Shown here in pieces: positions 7,965 through 16,785 of a stretch of DNA of 64,000 nt. Source of the stretch: Blautia hydrogenotrophica DSM 10507 (GTDB lineage Bacteria > Bacillota > Clostridia > Lachnospirales > Lachnospiraceae); the NCBI RefSeq assembly GCF_034356035.1, contig NZ_CP136423.1:248001-312000 (forward strand), read 5' to 3'. The notes beneath the pieces were generated by a model, which had not been told where the DNA came from, did not search any database, and worked only from the letters and a program-made list of their open reading frames with translations. A program made the position numbers and the translations under genes. How positions within the stretch are numbered: the stretch's first letter is position 1; every line of letters starts with the position of its first letter.

Positions 7965-9716
7965 TCAATTTTTTGAGGAAAGACCCAAATATTTTTGTAC
8001 GATGGGAAAGGGCGCCGGCCCAATTTCGAGGACATCTCTGTGGAATTCTTTTAGATCAAAGGAATTCCCTTCTTTTTGCTGAACAGCACTTTTCAGATCA
8101 TAAAATCCCAGATATCCAACATAATAGCGAAGATAATTGGCGGGGGTCTCAATGATGTATTGATAGATTTCCTCGATCACAGCTTCGTCCTGAAAACCGA
8201 ACATTTTTAAGTACTGACTGACCTGACTTAAAGTCCAACCGTGATAGTGAATTCCAATGTCCAAAAGACAGTAGAGATTTAAGTTTACAGAGCGGTTCAG
8301 CCAGAGAAGACGGGTGAGCTCAGGGGCAGCGTCTGCGTAACCGTAGGCGTAGGATTCTATATAGGTGGCCCAGCCTTCGATATAACCGCCGCAGGTGATC
8401 AAATTGCGGATAGGGTCAGGGTCCTGGCGACTGAAATATAAGGTCTGATAGAGATGCCCGGGAAAGCCTTCATGGGCTAAAGTGGTAAACAATTCCAGGT
8501 TAGAGGTCTGGCTGGCCTGGTTGATGTAGATGGTATTTGGACTTTGGGTGTCAATGGGAGGTGTGAGGTAGAAAGCGGGGCTTAGATAGTCTTCCATAGA
8601 TTTATGGACATATTTTACTTCATACTTTGGCTCTTCTAATTTGGGAAAGTCCTTCTGGTATAAGGATTCCAGTTCCTCTAAAGTGTCTTTGGGTTTTGAT
8701 TTGGGGAGATCTTCTGAGAAGACACGGCTGATTAGATCAGGGTGTTCTTCGAGAAGTTCAGACATCTCCTGATAGTCCGCGAAGAGTTGTCGGTAGAGAC
8801 GTTGCTCTATGACTTCCGGGGAGGCGTAGACTCCCACTTGGCTGCGCAGCAGGTACTGATAGTATTCCTGCCCACCGTCGAGATAGTAGAGACCATTTTC
8901 ATTTTTTCCAGTTCCACGAAGCTCTTCTAGGCCTTCCATCAGGTTTTCGTAGGCTGGAATCAGAGAATTCTCTATCAGTTTTTGATGTGTGGCGATGCAT
9001 TGCTTCTTTTCTTTTTTGGACAGTCCAGAAAAATCATTGAGTTTATCCTGGAAAATTTCTTGAAGATAGTTGTCAGAGGGGTTTTTGATGAATGCCTGAC
9101 ACTGTTCTAAAATTCGGTCAAGAGTAGTGTCGCTCATGAAATATCCTGCCTGGGATTTTTCGCGCTCGAAGTCCAAGATACTTTTGAAGTAATCACCTAC
9201 ACAGGTTAAAAGCTTTAAGTAATCTGTAATGTCTTGCTTGTCGTAAAAAGCGTATTCGGCCAAAAGTATTGGAAGCTGTGCCTGGGTGCCAAGGCTAGGA
9301 CTCAAGATCTCTTCTAATAAGTACTGGTCACCTAGGGAACGTTCCGTGTGAAAGTACAGCAAAAGCAGATCTAAAGTCAGCTGATTGTCTTTGGAGAGAT
9401 CTTCGTAGGAGAAATCCTGGAGAGACTGTTCGTAGTTTTCTAGCTGGGAGTAAGTGGAAGAAGGGTCTGTGGGGATAGTACCCAGAGTGACTTGCTCGGA
9501 AGCGACTTTATAATCTTCAGGATGGGCTAAAGTATAGTGGAGGTTTAAGGTGCTGCCATTGACTTCGCTTTGAAACAGCTGTCGAGTAAACTTTTGAAAT
9601 TTTGCGTCTTCGGAAAATACGTGAGAGGTAAGATATCCAAGACCAAGCCCCAGGCAGAGTGCGAGACAAAGACCAAGACTGATGAACAGGGGCCGACGGG
9701 ATTTTATGGAAAACAT
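7965..9716 (-). CDS. DUF885-family zinc-dependent peptidase, membrane-anchored/secreted
   Basis: A 583-residue DUF885 protein. DUF885 members are gluzincin-like metallopeptidases; the HExxH-type site is seen as THTLAHEGFPGH-like residues (TLAHEGFPGHLYQ, about residue 415-430), followed by the partner Glu in GGYIEGWATYIESY. Residues 10-33 form a single hydrophobic segment, so the enzyme is exported and either anchored or cleaved. AAAGGAG stands before the ATG at 9716. The substrate is not known. The divergent neighbour is the thioredoxin-reductase-like gene. Confidence 0.88.
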   Translation of the reverse strand: MFSIKSRRPLFISLGLCLALCLGLGLGYLTSHVFSEDAKFQKFTRQLFQSEVNGSTLNLHYTLAHPEDYKVASEQVTLGTIPTDPSSTYSQLENYEQSLQDFSYEDLSKDNQLTLDLLLLYFHTERSLGDQYLLEEILSPSLGTQAQLPILLAEYAFYDKQDITDYLKLLTCVGDYFKSILDFEREKSQAGYFMSDTTLDRILEQCQAFIKNPSDNYLQEIFQDKLNDFSGLSKKEKKQCIATHQKLIENSLIPAYENLMEGLEELRGTGKNENGLYYLDGGQEYYQYLLRSQVGVYASPEVIEQRLYRQLFADYQEMSELLEEHPDLISRVFSEDLPKSKPKDTLEELESLYQKDFPKLEEPKYEVKYVHKSMEDYLSPAFYLTPPIDTQSPNTIYINQASQTSNLELFTTLAHEGFPGHLYQTLYFSRQDPDPIRNLITCGGYIEGWATYIESYAYGYADAAPELTRLLWLNRSVNLNLYCLLDIGIHYHGWTLSQVSQYLKMFGFQDEAVIEEIYQYIIETPANYLRYYVGYLGFYDLKSAVQQKEGNSFDLKEFHRDVLEIGPAPFPIVQKYLGLSSKN

Positions 9717-9754
9717 AGAAGCTCCTTTGAGATTTCGATCATCTTTATATTTTA

Positions 9755-9783
9755 TTGGAATGAAGAATCGGGTATGCTATAAT
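9755..9783 (+). promoter_or_regulatory. Promoter of trxB-like gene
   Basis: TTGGAA (9755-9760), 17-bp spacer, TATAAT (9778-9783), about 40 bases before the start codon. Confidence 0.65.
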
Positions 9784-9826
9784 TGTTGACAAATATGGAT
9801 TTCGGCTTTTGAGAAAGGAGACCAAT

Positions 9827-10753
9827 ATGGATGAAAAGATCTATGATTTGATTATTGTAGGGGCAGGGCCGGCAGGACTGACAGCTGCGATCTATGCTCT
9901 GCGAGCAGGGCTTCATACTTTGCTGCTGGAAAAAAATTTTGTGAGCGGAGGACAGACAGCTAGCACCTATGAGGTAGATAATTACCCGGGACTTCCGGGG
10001 ATTTCCGGAGCGGAGTTTGGCCAGAAAATCCGCAGTCACGCGGACCAGCTGGGACTGGTATCTGAGAGAGTGAACGTAAAGGAAATCCATGTGGAGGAAG
10101 ACGGTACAAAAGTAATAAGAACCAGAAAGAAAGACTTTCAGGCGAGGACGGTACTCTTAGCCGTGGGAGCGCGTCACCGTCTGCTGGGGGCAAAGGGAGA
10201 AGAGAGACTGTCAGGGATGGGCATATCCTACTGTGCTACTTGTGATGGCGCTTTTTACAAGGACCAGACTGTGGCCGTGGTGGGCGGCGGAAATGTGGCT
10301 GTGGAGGACGCGATCTTTCTCGCCAAAATCTGCAAGATGGTCTATGTAGTACATCGCAGAGATCAGTTAAGAGCAGATGACATTCTGCAAAAGAGGCTGT
10401 TTCAATTTCCCAATGTAGTTTTCTGTTGGAATCAAGTCTGTGAAGAAATCCAGGGAGAAGAACAGGTCGAGGCGATTCTGCTGAAAAATGTGAAGGACGG
10501 CAGCAGCCAGAGAGTGAAGGTTGACGGTGTTTTTGTGGCGGTGGGGATTCATCCCAACAGCGAACCATATCAAGGGCTTGTGAATATGGATGAAGGCGGC
10601 TATATTGTGGCAGGTGAAGACGGAAAGACGAATATGCCGGGAATCTTTGCGGCCGGGGATGTCCGAACAAAGAAGCTGCGCCAGATTATCACCGCTGCGT
10701 CAGATGGAGCCAATGCAGTGTCATCAGTACAGGACTATTTAAGCCGCCTGTAG
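9827..10753 (+). CDS. trxB: Thioredoxin reductase (NADPH/NADH-dependent flavoprotein)
   Basis: A 308-residue low-molecular-weight thioredoxin reductase. FAD-binding GAGPAGLTAAIYALRAG at the N-terminus, redox-active CATC at about residues 136-139, NAD(P)-binding GGGNVAVEDAIFLA, the HRRDQLRA loop, and the C-terminal FAD motif GIFAAGDVRTK. HRRD-R-A favours NADPH but this is not decisive. ATG 9827 is chosen because GAAAGGAG lies just upstream; a frame extension to 9809 is ignored. No thioredoxin gene is adjacent. Some members act on ferredoxin or other thiol partners. Confidence 0.92.
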   Translation: MDEKIYDLIIVGAGPAGLTAAIYALRAGLHTLLLEKNFVSGGQTASTYEVDNYPGLPGISGAEFGQKIRSHADQLGLVSERVNVKEIHVEEDGTKVIRTRKKDFQARTVLLAVGARHRLLGAKGEERLSGMGISYCATCDGAFYKDQTVAVVGGGNVAVEDAIFLAKICKMVYVVHRRDQLRADDILQKRLFQFPNVVFCWNQVCEEIQGEEQVEAILLKNVKDGSSQRVKVDGVFVAVGIHPNSEPYQGLVNMDEGGYIVAGEDGKTNMPGIFAAGDVRTKKLRQIITAASDGANAVSSVQDYLSRL

Positions 10754-11042
10754 ATTTTGCAGGTAGTCTCGTCTTCTGGGGATATTTGGGGAATGAAGCA
10801 AAGAAAGGGCAGATTATCGCTAATTTTCCCGTGCGGAAACAAGGCAGAACAGAGAGGAATCATCTTGTGGAAGAAAAGCAGTCCTGAGATCATTTCGGTG
10901 GAAAATATGATTCTGTGGAAGAGGTTTATGTCGAAAGTTCATTTTTAGAGTAGAAGTAATTATTTTTCTGGATATAAATAGGGATATTTGTCGTAGAAAA
11001 ACGATAATTGGTGAAAATACACAAAAATGTCATATGGAAAAA

Positions 11043-11163
11043 CCTGGATAAAAAGTAATACACACATTCTTATCCACATTCCGATGAGTTAAAAACCTTG
11101 TAAATCCGAGTTATACACCAAGTTATCCACATTATCCACAGGATTTTAAAAAAATTATCCAGA
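11043..11163. promoter_or_regulatory. DnaA-box cluster upstream of trmB
   Basis: The 690-base gap 10754-11441 has no convincing gene. It holds perfect DnaA boxes TTATCCACA at 11070, 11123 and 11132, near-perfect TTATACACC at 11111 and TTATCCAGA at 11155, and an inverted near-match at 11043-11051. A strongly AT-rich stretch follows to about 11430, and another TTATCCACA lies inside trmB at 11540. Such density is not random. No dnaA/dnaN is nearby, so a DnaA titration or regulatory cluster is more likely than oriC. Confidence 0.7.
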
Positions 11164-11441
11164 TTTACATAAATTGGATTTAAACAAATGTTTTGGTCAG
11201 ATGTGATAAATCGGTGAAAAATAGAAGAAAATGTCGAAATTCCCTTGACTTTTTTGGAATCAAAAAAGAACAAATATACTTTAACAGAAGACGAAATTAT
11301 TATTTGTAAATTTGGAATTGTCATATAATACTGAAAAAGTAGAAGAGCTCGTTTTGATTTTCTTTTATTATCAGTTATATGATTGATACTAATCAGAAAT
11401 TACAAAACGTTTTATATATTTATATGGAAAAGGAGAAAAAT

Positions 11442-12083
11442 ATGCGTTTGAGAAACATACCTGGTGCTAAGGAGGCAGTGATGGAAAGTGCCTTCGTAGT
11501 GCAAAGGCCGCAGGAGAAAAAAGGAGGCTGGGCACAGGTTTATCCACAGACTGGGCCGATACATATCGAGGTTGGCATGGGAAAAGGACAATTTTTGATG
11601 GAACTGGCACGACGTAATCCCCAGGTTAATTATTTAGGAATTGAGATGTATGACAGCGTACTGCTCAGAGCACTGCAAAGAATGGCGGAGATTGATGAAT
11701 TACCGAATCTATTGTTTATGAGGGAAGATGCCAGGTTGCTGCCGGAGATCTTTCGGAAAGGAGAGGTGGAAAAGATATATCTGAATTTTTCCGACCCGTG
11801 GCCAAAGGCACGTCATGCGAAACGGCGCCTCACGTCTCGGGAATTTCTGAACAGATATGAGCGAATTTTAGTTCCGGAGGGAGTAGTGGAGTTTAAGACA
11901 GACAACAGGGGACTGTTTGAATTTTCTCTGGAAGAGATTCGAGAGGCAGGGTGGAGACTGCTGGCTTGCACTTACGATTTACATAACGATGCTAAGATGT
12001 GTGAAGGCAACGTGATGACGGAGTACGAGGAGAAATTTTCCAGTTTGGGTAATCCCATATATAAATTAGTGACTGCTAGGTAG
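11442..12083 (+). CDS. trmB: tRNA (guanine-N7-)-methyltransferase
   Basis: A 213-residue SAM-dependent methyltransferase that makes m7G46 in tRNA. Motifs: IHIEVGMGKGQFLMELA (SAM-binding, TrmB-specific), YLGIEMYDSVLLRA, MREDA, and LNFSDPWPKARHAKRRLT, the TrmB signature with catalytic Asp/Pro-Trp-Pro. ATG 11442 follows AAAAGGAG; in-frame sequence upstream to 11379 has no ribosome site. Monocistronic or followed by the small gene at 12153. Confidence 0.95.
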   Translation: MRLRNIPGAKEAVMESAFVVQRPQEKKGGWAQVYPQTGPIHIEVGMGKGQFLMELARRNPQVNYLGIEMYDSVLLRALQRMAEIDELPNLLFMREDARLLPEIFRKGEVEKIYLNFSDPWPKARHAKRRLTSREFLNRYERILVPEGVVEFKTDNRGLFEFSLEEIREAGWRLLACTYDLHNDAKMCEGNVMTEYEEKFSSLGNPIYKLVTAR

Positions 12084-12152
12084 AGAGGACATGATTCACC
12101 TGTGGTCAGCTGTAGCATAGATTATAGTAAATATATGTGAGACGGTGATAGA

Positions 12153-12296
12153 ATGGCATCTCTGAAGAAATTAAAGCAGACAACTGCCCAGTGGGGTTAT
12201 CTTCACAGAAGCGCCAATGGGCAGCTGCTGCGGTTGAAAAAGTCGGCAGAAGAGATGGATAAAAAATTAGGAGATATGCGCAGAAAGAAAAAGTAG
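12153..12296 (+). CDS. Small basic hypothetical protein (47 aa)
   Basis: ATG 12153 to TAG 12294-12296 codes a 47-residue, very Lys/Arg-rich helical peptide (starts MASLKKLKQTTAQWGYLHR and ends DMRRKKK). The ribosome site is weak (GGTGAT). It lies 69 bases after trmB. Composition and position are compatible with a real small protein, perhaps nucleic-acid binding, but no family is recognised. Confidence 0.4.
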   Translation: MASLKKLKQTTAQWGYLHRSANGQLLRLKKSAEEMDKKLGDMRRKKK

Positions 12297-12364
12297 GAAA
12301 AATGACGGACTTAGAACAGAAAAATGGAAATTTCAAAAAAATGAAAAAAATGTAAAATTTCCTC

Positions 12365-12393
12365 TTGCATTTTTCGAATGGTTCAGCTATAAT
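12365..12393 (+). promoter_or_regulatory. tRNA-Lys promoter
   Basis: TTGCAT (12365-12370), 17-bp spacer, TATAAT (12388-12393), 44 bases upstream of the mature tRNA 5' end. Confidence 0.7.
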
Positions 12394-12436
12394 AGGCAGT
12401 GCGTTAGAGATAATGCGACATACAATTTCATAAGAT

Positions 12437-12509
12437 GCGCCTTTAGCTCAGTTGGTAGAGCACCTGACTCTTAATCAGGGTGTCCAGGGTTCGAGCCCCT
12501 GAAGGCGCA
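12437..12509 (+). tRNA. tRNA-Lys (anticodon CTT)
   Basis: Full cloverleaf: acceptor GCGCCTT/AAGGCGC, D-arm GCTC...GAGC, anticodon stem CCTGA/TCAGG with loop CTCTTAA (anticodon CTT), T-arm with GGTTCGAGCCC. Discriminator A at 12509; CCA is not encoded. It decodes AAG. It stands alone. Confidence 0.97.
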
Positions 12510-12561
12510 TTGGAAAGCACTGTTTTTGCGGATAAGTTGGAGCCGTGGGGATGGTGTTTTT

Positions 12562-12625
12562 TTGTGTTATGAGAAGTACATTGTCACACTAATGTGTGAA
12601 AGTCCTTTCCTATAACACAAGTACG
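12562..12625. repeat. Dispersed intergenic repeat, copy B (hairpin part only)
   Basis: TGTGTTAT ... TTGTCACACTAATGTGTGAAAG ... CCTTTCCTATAACACA repeats the hairpin module of copies A (7084) and C (16785), with arms TGTGTTAT/ATAACACA. The second module of the repeat family is missing here. Confidence 0.6.
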
Positions 12626-12693
12626 CTGTGAACGTGGATTTCTCCGGTGATTTTGTCGCGAGAAAGTGCAGGCACGTGGAAAGGGAGAGCAGG

Positions 12694-13449
12694 ATGGTGG
12701 AAAATACATTACAGAAGGGACGTTATCCTTTGCCGGACGTGATTCGGGGCACGGTCTTGGTCAATGCGGTAGTCTATCATATGATCTGGGATTTGGTGTA
12801 TATTTTGGGCGTAGACTGGAAATGGTATTCGACGAGAGGCGCCTATTGGTGGCAACAGGCCATTTGCTGGACGTTTATACTGCTCTCGGGGTTTTGCTGG
12901 TCGATGGGAGAGAGAAGACTCAAAAGGGGGTTGACTGTGTTCGGCTCCGGTCTTTTGGTTACAGCGGTGACTTTGGTATTTATGCCTCAGAGTAAGGTGA
13001 TCTTTGGGGTTCTGACATTGATAGGTTCAGCAATGCTTCTTTGGATTCCCCTGGAAAAATTATTGCGTTACATTGCTCCGATACCTGGGTTGGCAGGAAG
13101 TATCCTGCTGTTTGGGATAACTCGAAATGTGGGAGATGGATTTTTAGGATTTGAACGGTGGAATCTGCTTGCGCTGCCGCAGACGTGGTACCGGAATCTA
13201 TTTACCACCTACCTTGGGCTACCGGAGAAGAATTTTTACTCCACAGATTATTTCGGACTGTTTCCATGGCTGTTTTTGTTTGGCGTAGGATACTTTCTCT
13301 ACCGGCTTTTAAAGGAGAGGAAGTGGCTGGTAGTGCTGGCAGGTCCGCGGATACGGCCCTTAGAATTTGTAGGAAGGCATTCTTTGGAGATCTATCTGAT
13401 TCATCAACCGGTAATTTATGGATTTTTAGTGTTGTTCTCTTATTCTTGA
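12694..13449 (+). CDS. Heparan-alpha-glucosaminide N-acetyltransferase-like (DUF1624) membrane protein
   Basis: A 251-residue protein with about seven membrane segments. The start GRYPLPDVIRGTVLVNAVVYHMIWDL matches the HGSNAT_cat/DUF1624 family (core R-x-R-hydrophobic-DVIRG and H-x3-WD), and the end has the common GRHSLEIYLIHQPVI motif, also seen in OpgC/acyltransferase-3 proteins. These proteins transfer acyl groups across the membrane; the acceptor here is unknown. Start 12694 follows GGGAGAGCAGG; the frame is open further upstream but overlaps repeat copy B. Confidence 0.8.
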   Translation: MVENTLQKGRYPLPDVIRGTVLVNAVVYHMIWDLVYILGVDWKWYSTRGAYWWQQAICWTFILLSGFCWSMGERRLKRGLTVFGSGLLVTAVTLVFMPQSKVIFGVLTLIGSAMLLWIPLEKLLRYIAPIPGLAGSILLFGITRNVGDGFLGFERWNLLALPQTWYRNLFTTYLGLPEKNFYSTDYFGLFPWLFLFGVGYFLYRLLKERKWLVVLAGPRIRPLEFVGRHSLEIYLIHQPVIYGFLVLFSYS

Positions 13450-13504
13450 AAGTGGTATACTTTAAAAAAATATGATTTCAGAAAAAACGAAAGAGGAGGG
13501 GACT

Positions 13505-14716
13505 ATGAAAAATATTCTTATTAAATGGAATGAGATCAGCTTGGTGAAGAGAATCATAGGGGGATTGATCGTAGGAATTCTGTTGGGGCTTGTGGTGCCT
13601 CAGTTTACAGTCATCTCTCTGTTGGGAGATTTATTTGTAGGGGCGTTGAAAGCGGTGGCTCCTCTGTTGGTGTTGTTTCTGGTTATGGGGGCTCTGGCGC
13701 GGCATAAAGAAGGAAAGCAGACCAACATGAAGCTGGTTGTGATTCTCTATATTTGCGGCACGTTTCTGGCGGGTTGTGTGGCTGTAGCCGCCAGTTTTTT
13801 ATTTCCTATTACGTTGACACTGAGCAAAGGCGTGGAGGATATGGCTGCTCCAGGAGGAGTCGGAGAAGTCCTCAAAACGCTGTTGATGAATCTGGTATCC
13901 AATCCGGTAGATGCCTTAGTGAATGCCAATTATATTGGAATTCTGGCCTGGGCGGTTTTGCTGGGATTGGCCCTGAAGAAATCCTCAGCCGGCACAAAGA
14001 AGGCGATTGAAAATATCTCTGACGCTCTGTCTCAAATTGTCAAGTGGGTAATCAGCTGTGCACCTTTTGGAGTTATGGGCTTGGTGTTCACTACAATTTC
14101 TCAGCAGGGGCTGGAAGCTCTGCTCAGCTATGGGCGTCTGATTCTACTTTTGGTGGGAAGTATGGCCTTTGTGGCTTTTGTGGTAAATCCGATTATTGTC
14201 TATTTGGGAATTCGCAAAAATCCATTTCCACTAGTACTGAGGTGCCTGAAGGAGAGCGGAATTACAGCTTTCTTTATGAGAAGCTCAGCGGCTAATATTC
14301 CGGTAAATATGAAATTATGTGAGGATTTGGGATTGGATGAGGACACCTATTCTGTGTCGATTCCGCTGGGAGCCACTATCAACATGGGAGGTGCTTCTGT
14401 TACGATCTCTGTGTTGGCTTTGGCGGCTGCGAATACAATGGGGATTCAGGTGGACTTTGGAACAGCACTGATTCTGTGCGTGTTATCTGCGGTCAGTGCT
14501 TGCGGAGCATCTGGGGTGGCAGGAGGCTCTCTTTTACTGGTACCACTGGCATGTAGTCTGTTTGGAATATCAAATGATGTAGCGATGCAGGTAGTGGGAG
14601 TGGGCTTTATCGTAGGAGTCATTCAGGATTCCTGTGAGACGGCGCTGAATTCATCCACAGATGTTCTTTATACGGCAGTCGCGGAATTGTCTAGAAGGAG
14701 GAAACAAAACACATGA
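13505..14716 (+). CDS. sstT: Serine/threonine:Na+ symporter SstT
   Basis: A 403-residue dicarboxylate/amino acid:cation symporter (DAACS). It has multiple membrane segments and the SstT-like tip [19 protein letters not shown] with [12 protein letters not shown], and late [35 protein letters not shown] lies before ATG 13505. Its last four bases overlap the start of the racemase gene, indicating one transcript. Ser/Thr specificity is by closeness to SstT; glutamate or aspartate is possible. Confidence 0.9.
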   Translation: MKNILIKWNEISLVKRIIGGLIVGILLGLVVPQFTVISLLGDLFVGALKAVAPLLVLFLVMGALARHKEGKQTNMKLVVILYICGTFLAGCVAVAASFLFPITLTLSKGVEDMAAPGGVGEVLKTLLMNLVSNPVDALVNANYIGILAWAVLLGLALKKSSAGTKKAIENISDALSQIVKWVISCAPFGVMGLVFTTISQQGLEALLSYGRLILLLVGSMAFVAFVVNPIIVYLGIRKNPFPLVLRCLKESGITAFFMRSSAANIPVNMKLCEDLGLDEDTYSVSIPLGATINMGGASVTISVLALAAANTMGIQVDFGTALILCVLSAVSACGASGVAGGSLLLVPLACSLFGISNDVAMQVVGVGFIVGVIQDSCETALNSSTDVLYTAVAELSRRRKQNT

Positions 14717-15408
14717 AAACGATCGGAATGGTGGGAGGATTGAGTTGGGAATCTTCCATAGAATATTACAAAATTGTCAATGAGGAGTCAAACAAAGCGT
14801 TAGGTGAGGATAATACGGTTCAGAGTATCATGTACACGGTGAACCTTCATGAGATGATTGGACACATGGAGAGAGGGGAACATGAGATTTTGTGCAGGAA
14901 ATTGACAGAAGTGTGTCAATCCTTAGAGCGAGCTGGGGCAGACTGTGTGCTTTTGTGCACCAATACGATGCACGCATTCGCAGAGCAGATTCAGGAGTGT
15001 TTATCGGTGCCACTTCTCCACATCGCCGACGCGGTAGGGGAGGAGATACAGGAGAAAGGATTGGATACCATAGGATTGATGGGAACTCCTTTTACCATGG
15101 AGATGCCCTTTTACAAGAACCGACTGGAAGAAAAATTTGGAATTCATGTCGTTACTCCAAAAGAGAGCGAGTATGCAAAGATTTACAGAGTGATCACCGA
15201 TGAGCTGACTTTTGGAGTATTGCGGCAGGAATCCAGGGAATATTACCAGTCGGTGATTCAGGAGTTGGAGACGTCTGGTGCTCAGGGTGTGATCTTAGGG
15301 TGTACAGAGATTCCGCTTCTGATTAAGCAAAAGGATGCGAAGATACCAGTCATCGATTCCACCACGGCCCACGCGAAGGCAGCCGTGCAGTTTGCGCTTC
15401 AAGACTGA
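14713..15408 (+). CDS. Aspartate/glutamate racemase family protein
   Basis: A 231-residue Asp/Glu racemase-superfamily enzyme (RacX/aspartate racemase type). It starts [21 protein letters not shown] and holds the two catalytic cysteines in [10 protein letters not shown] (about residue 81) and [11 protein letters not shown] (about residue 195). These enzymes invert amino acids without PLP. Overlap (ATGA) with sstT suggests that the imported amino acid is the substrate, or that the pair handles D-amino acids. Confidence 0.9.
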   Translation: MKTIGMVGGLSWESSIEYYKIVNEESNKALGEDNTVQSIMYTVNLHEMIGHMERGEHEILCRKLTEVCQSLERAGADCVLLCTNTMHAFAEQIQECLSVPLLHIADAVGEEIQEKGLDTIGLMGTPFTMEMPFYKNRLEEKFGIHVVTPKESEYAKIYRVITDELTFGVLRQESREYYQSVIQELETSGAQGVILGCTEIPLLIKQKDAKIPVIDSTTAHAKAAVQFALQD

Positions 15409-15425
15409 GAATGAGAGGATATATT

Positions 15426-16070
15426 ATGAATCAAAAAGAGAGAATGTTGGCGGGCCTTCCCTATAAGGCTTGGTTAGATGGACTCAGTGAGGAACGGTTG
15501 GAGACGAGAAAGAAAATCTTTAAGTACAATGGTCTGACGCCGGAACAGTCTGAAGAGCAGGACCGCTTGATCAGAGAGATTCTGGGAAAATGCGGGGAAA
15601 GCGTTTACATAGAACAGCCATTTCGGTGCGACTATGGAAGTAATATTGAGGTGGGAGAGAACTTTTACGCGAACTATAATCTGACAGTTTTAGACGTGGC
15701 GAGAGTTCGGATTGGGAAAAATGTGATGTTTGGTCCTAATGTTTCTATTTATACTGCGGGGCATCCGATACACCCGGATTCTAGAAATTCTGGATATGAG
15801 TATGGAAAGGAAGTCACGATTGGAGATAATGTGTGGCTTGGAGGAAACGTGGTGGTCAATCCAAATGTGCATATCGGGGACAACGTGGTTGTTGGAACTG
15901 GCAGCGTGGTGACCAGGGACTTGCCGGACAATGTGATTGCCGTGGGGAATCCTTGTAGAGTTTTGAGGGAAATCACAGAGGAGGACAGAAAGTTTTATTT
16001 TCGAGATCAGGAATTTGACGTGGATGATTACAATGATGGAGTTCAGGATATCAGCAACCTGAAAGGGTAA
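15426..16070 (+). CDS. Maltose/galactoside O-acetyltransferase-type hexapeptide acetyltransferase
   Basis: A 214-residue left-handed beta-helix acetyl-CoA transferase. N-terminal Mac domain (KERMLAGLPYKAWLDGL...), then hexapeptide repeats (e.g. GDNVWLGGNVVVNPNVHIG) and the catalytic His in YTAGHPIHPDSR. Related to Maa/LacA/NodL. ATG 15426 follows GAGAGGA with 6-7 base spacing; the upstream ATG at 15411 lacks one. It sits 17 bases after the racemase stop, so co-transcribed. Confidence 0.9.
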   Translation: MNQKERMLAGLPYKAWLDGLSEERLETRKKIFKYNGLTPEQSEEQDRLIREILGKCGESVYIEQPFRCDYGSNIEVGENFYANYNLTVLDVARVRIGKNVMFGPNVSIYTAGHPIHPDSRNSGYEYGKEVTIGDNVWLGGNVVVNPNVHIGDNVVVGTGSVVTRDLPDNVIAVGNPCRVLREITEEDRKFYFRDQEFDVDDYNDGVQDISNLKG

Positions 16071-16088
16071 AAGAGAAAGGAAGATGAG

Positions 16089-16574
16089 ATGGCAGATCAG
16101 GATGGTTTACTGTTAAGGGCTCTCCAGTATGAGGAAGGACATCCCCGCAGAAGTGGGCATATTTTGAAGGTTCTGGCCTTGGCAGGGATGATTGGACGGG
16201 AGGAAGGACTGTCTGAGGAAGAACAGATGATTCTGGAAGCGGCTGCGATACTCCATGACATTGGCATAAAGCACTGTAAGGAAAAGTATGGAATTGCCAG
16301 CCAGGAGCTTCAGAAAAAGGAGGCTCCTGCCATAGCCAAAGAATTTTTGAACGATTGCGGTTATCCGGCCTCGTGGGTGGAGAAGATCACGCGGTTCATT
16401 CAGGTGCACCATGACTATGACCATATTGATGGCATGGAATGTCAGATTCTGGTGGAGGCAGATCTATGGGTAAGTGCTTTGGAAGAGGAATGGACTCAGG
16501 AGAAGATACAGGAAAGAGCAAAGCTCTTTCGCACGGAGACCGGAAAAGTATTATTTTTTAACCTGATAAAATAA
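16089..16574 (+). CDS. HD-domain phosphohydrolase
   Basis: A 161-residue HD-superfamily protein. H-x-R-HILKVLALA, AAAILHDIGIKHC (the HD pair) and VHHDYDH followed by LVEADLWVS supply the H...HD...D metal ligands. Family members hydrolyse nucleotides or phosphate esters; the substrate here is unknown. It starts 19 bases after the acetyltransferase and ends the operon. RBS AAAGGAAG. Confidence 0.85.
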   Translation: MADQDGLLLRALQYEEGHPRRSGHILKVLALAGMIGREEGLSEEEQMILEAAAILHDIGIKHCKEKYGIASQELQKKEAPAIAKEFLNDCGYPASWVEKITRFIQVHHDYDHIDGMECQILVEADLWVSALEEEWTQEKIQERAKLFRTETGKVLFFNLIK

Positions 16575-16583
16575 GATTTCAGG

Positions 16584-16612
16584 TTGTGTTTGGAAGCGGA
16601 GAGTGTTATACT
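16584..16612 (+). promoter_or_regulatory. Promoter of the candidate leader RNA
   Basis: TTGTGT (16584-16589), 17-bp spacer, TATACT (16607-16612). Transcription would start near 16619. Confidence 0.55.
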
Positions 16613-16785
16613 GAATTCAGCAGGAGACCCGGAAGAGTTGTCTGACAGGAATCCGCAGAATTTGAATATGTAATAACCAATCGTGCTGAAAGACGATGGG
16701 CGTGGCCCGGAGTGTAAAGGTGAGCGGACAGAGACTTTTACAGGAGATATTATACCCTTTTGCCGAATGGTGAAAGGGTTTTTTA
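16613..16785 (+). ncRNA. Candidate structured leader RNA with terminator, upstream of the nitrogenase-like operon
   Basis: Between a promoter at 16584-16612 and a terminator (ACCCTTT/AAAGGGT then TTTTTT, 16753-16785) lies about 140 bases without a gene but with several dyads: TTCAGCA (16616) with TGCTGAA (16684), ATCGT/ACGAT (about 16680-16697), GGGC/GCCC, and TGTAAAGGT/ACTTTTACA (16713-16742). TTCAGCA pairing and the ATCGT hairpin exclude each other, as expected of a switch. It may be a riboswitch or an independent small RNA. It does not match any riboswitch consensus I recall (not TPP, FMN, cobalamin, Moco, SAM, ZTP or NiCo). Confidence 0.45.

Noticed and set aside
10757..10948. A 63-codon frame after trxB
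   Set aside because: No ribosome site and an odd composition; it lies in a gap dominated by regulatory sequence.
11043..11163. The chromosomal oriC
   Set aside because: No dnaA, dnaN, rpmH or gyrase genes nearby; a DnaA-box cluster is the safer call.
16613..16785. A cobalamin riboswitch, because CAGGAGACCC resembles a B12 box
   Set aside because: The motif is at the 5' rather than the 3' end and the other conserved blocks (e.g. GCCACT) are absent.
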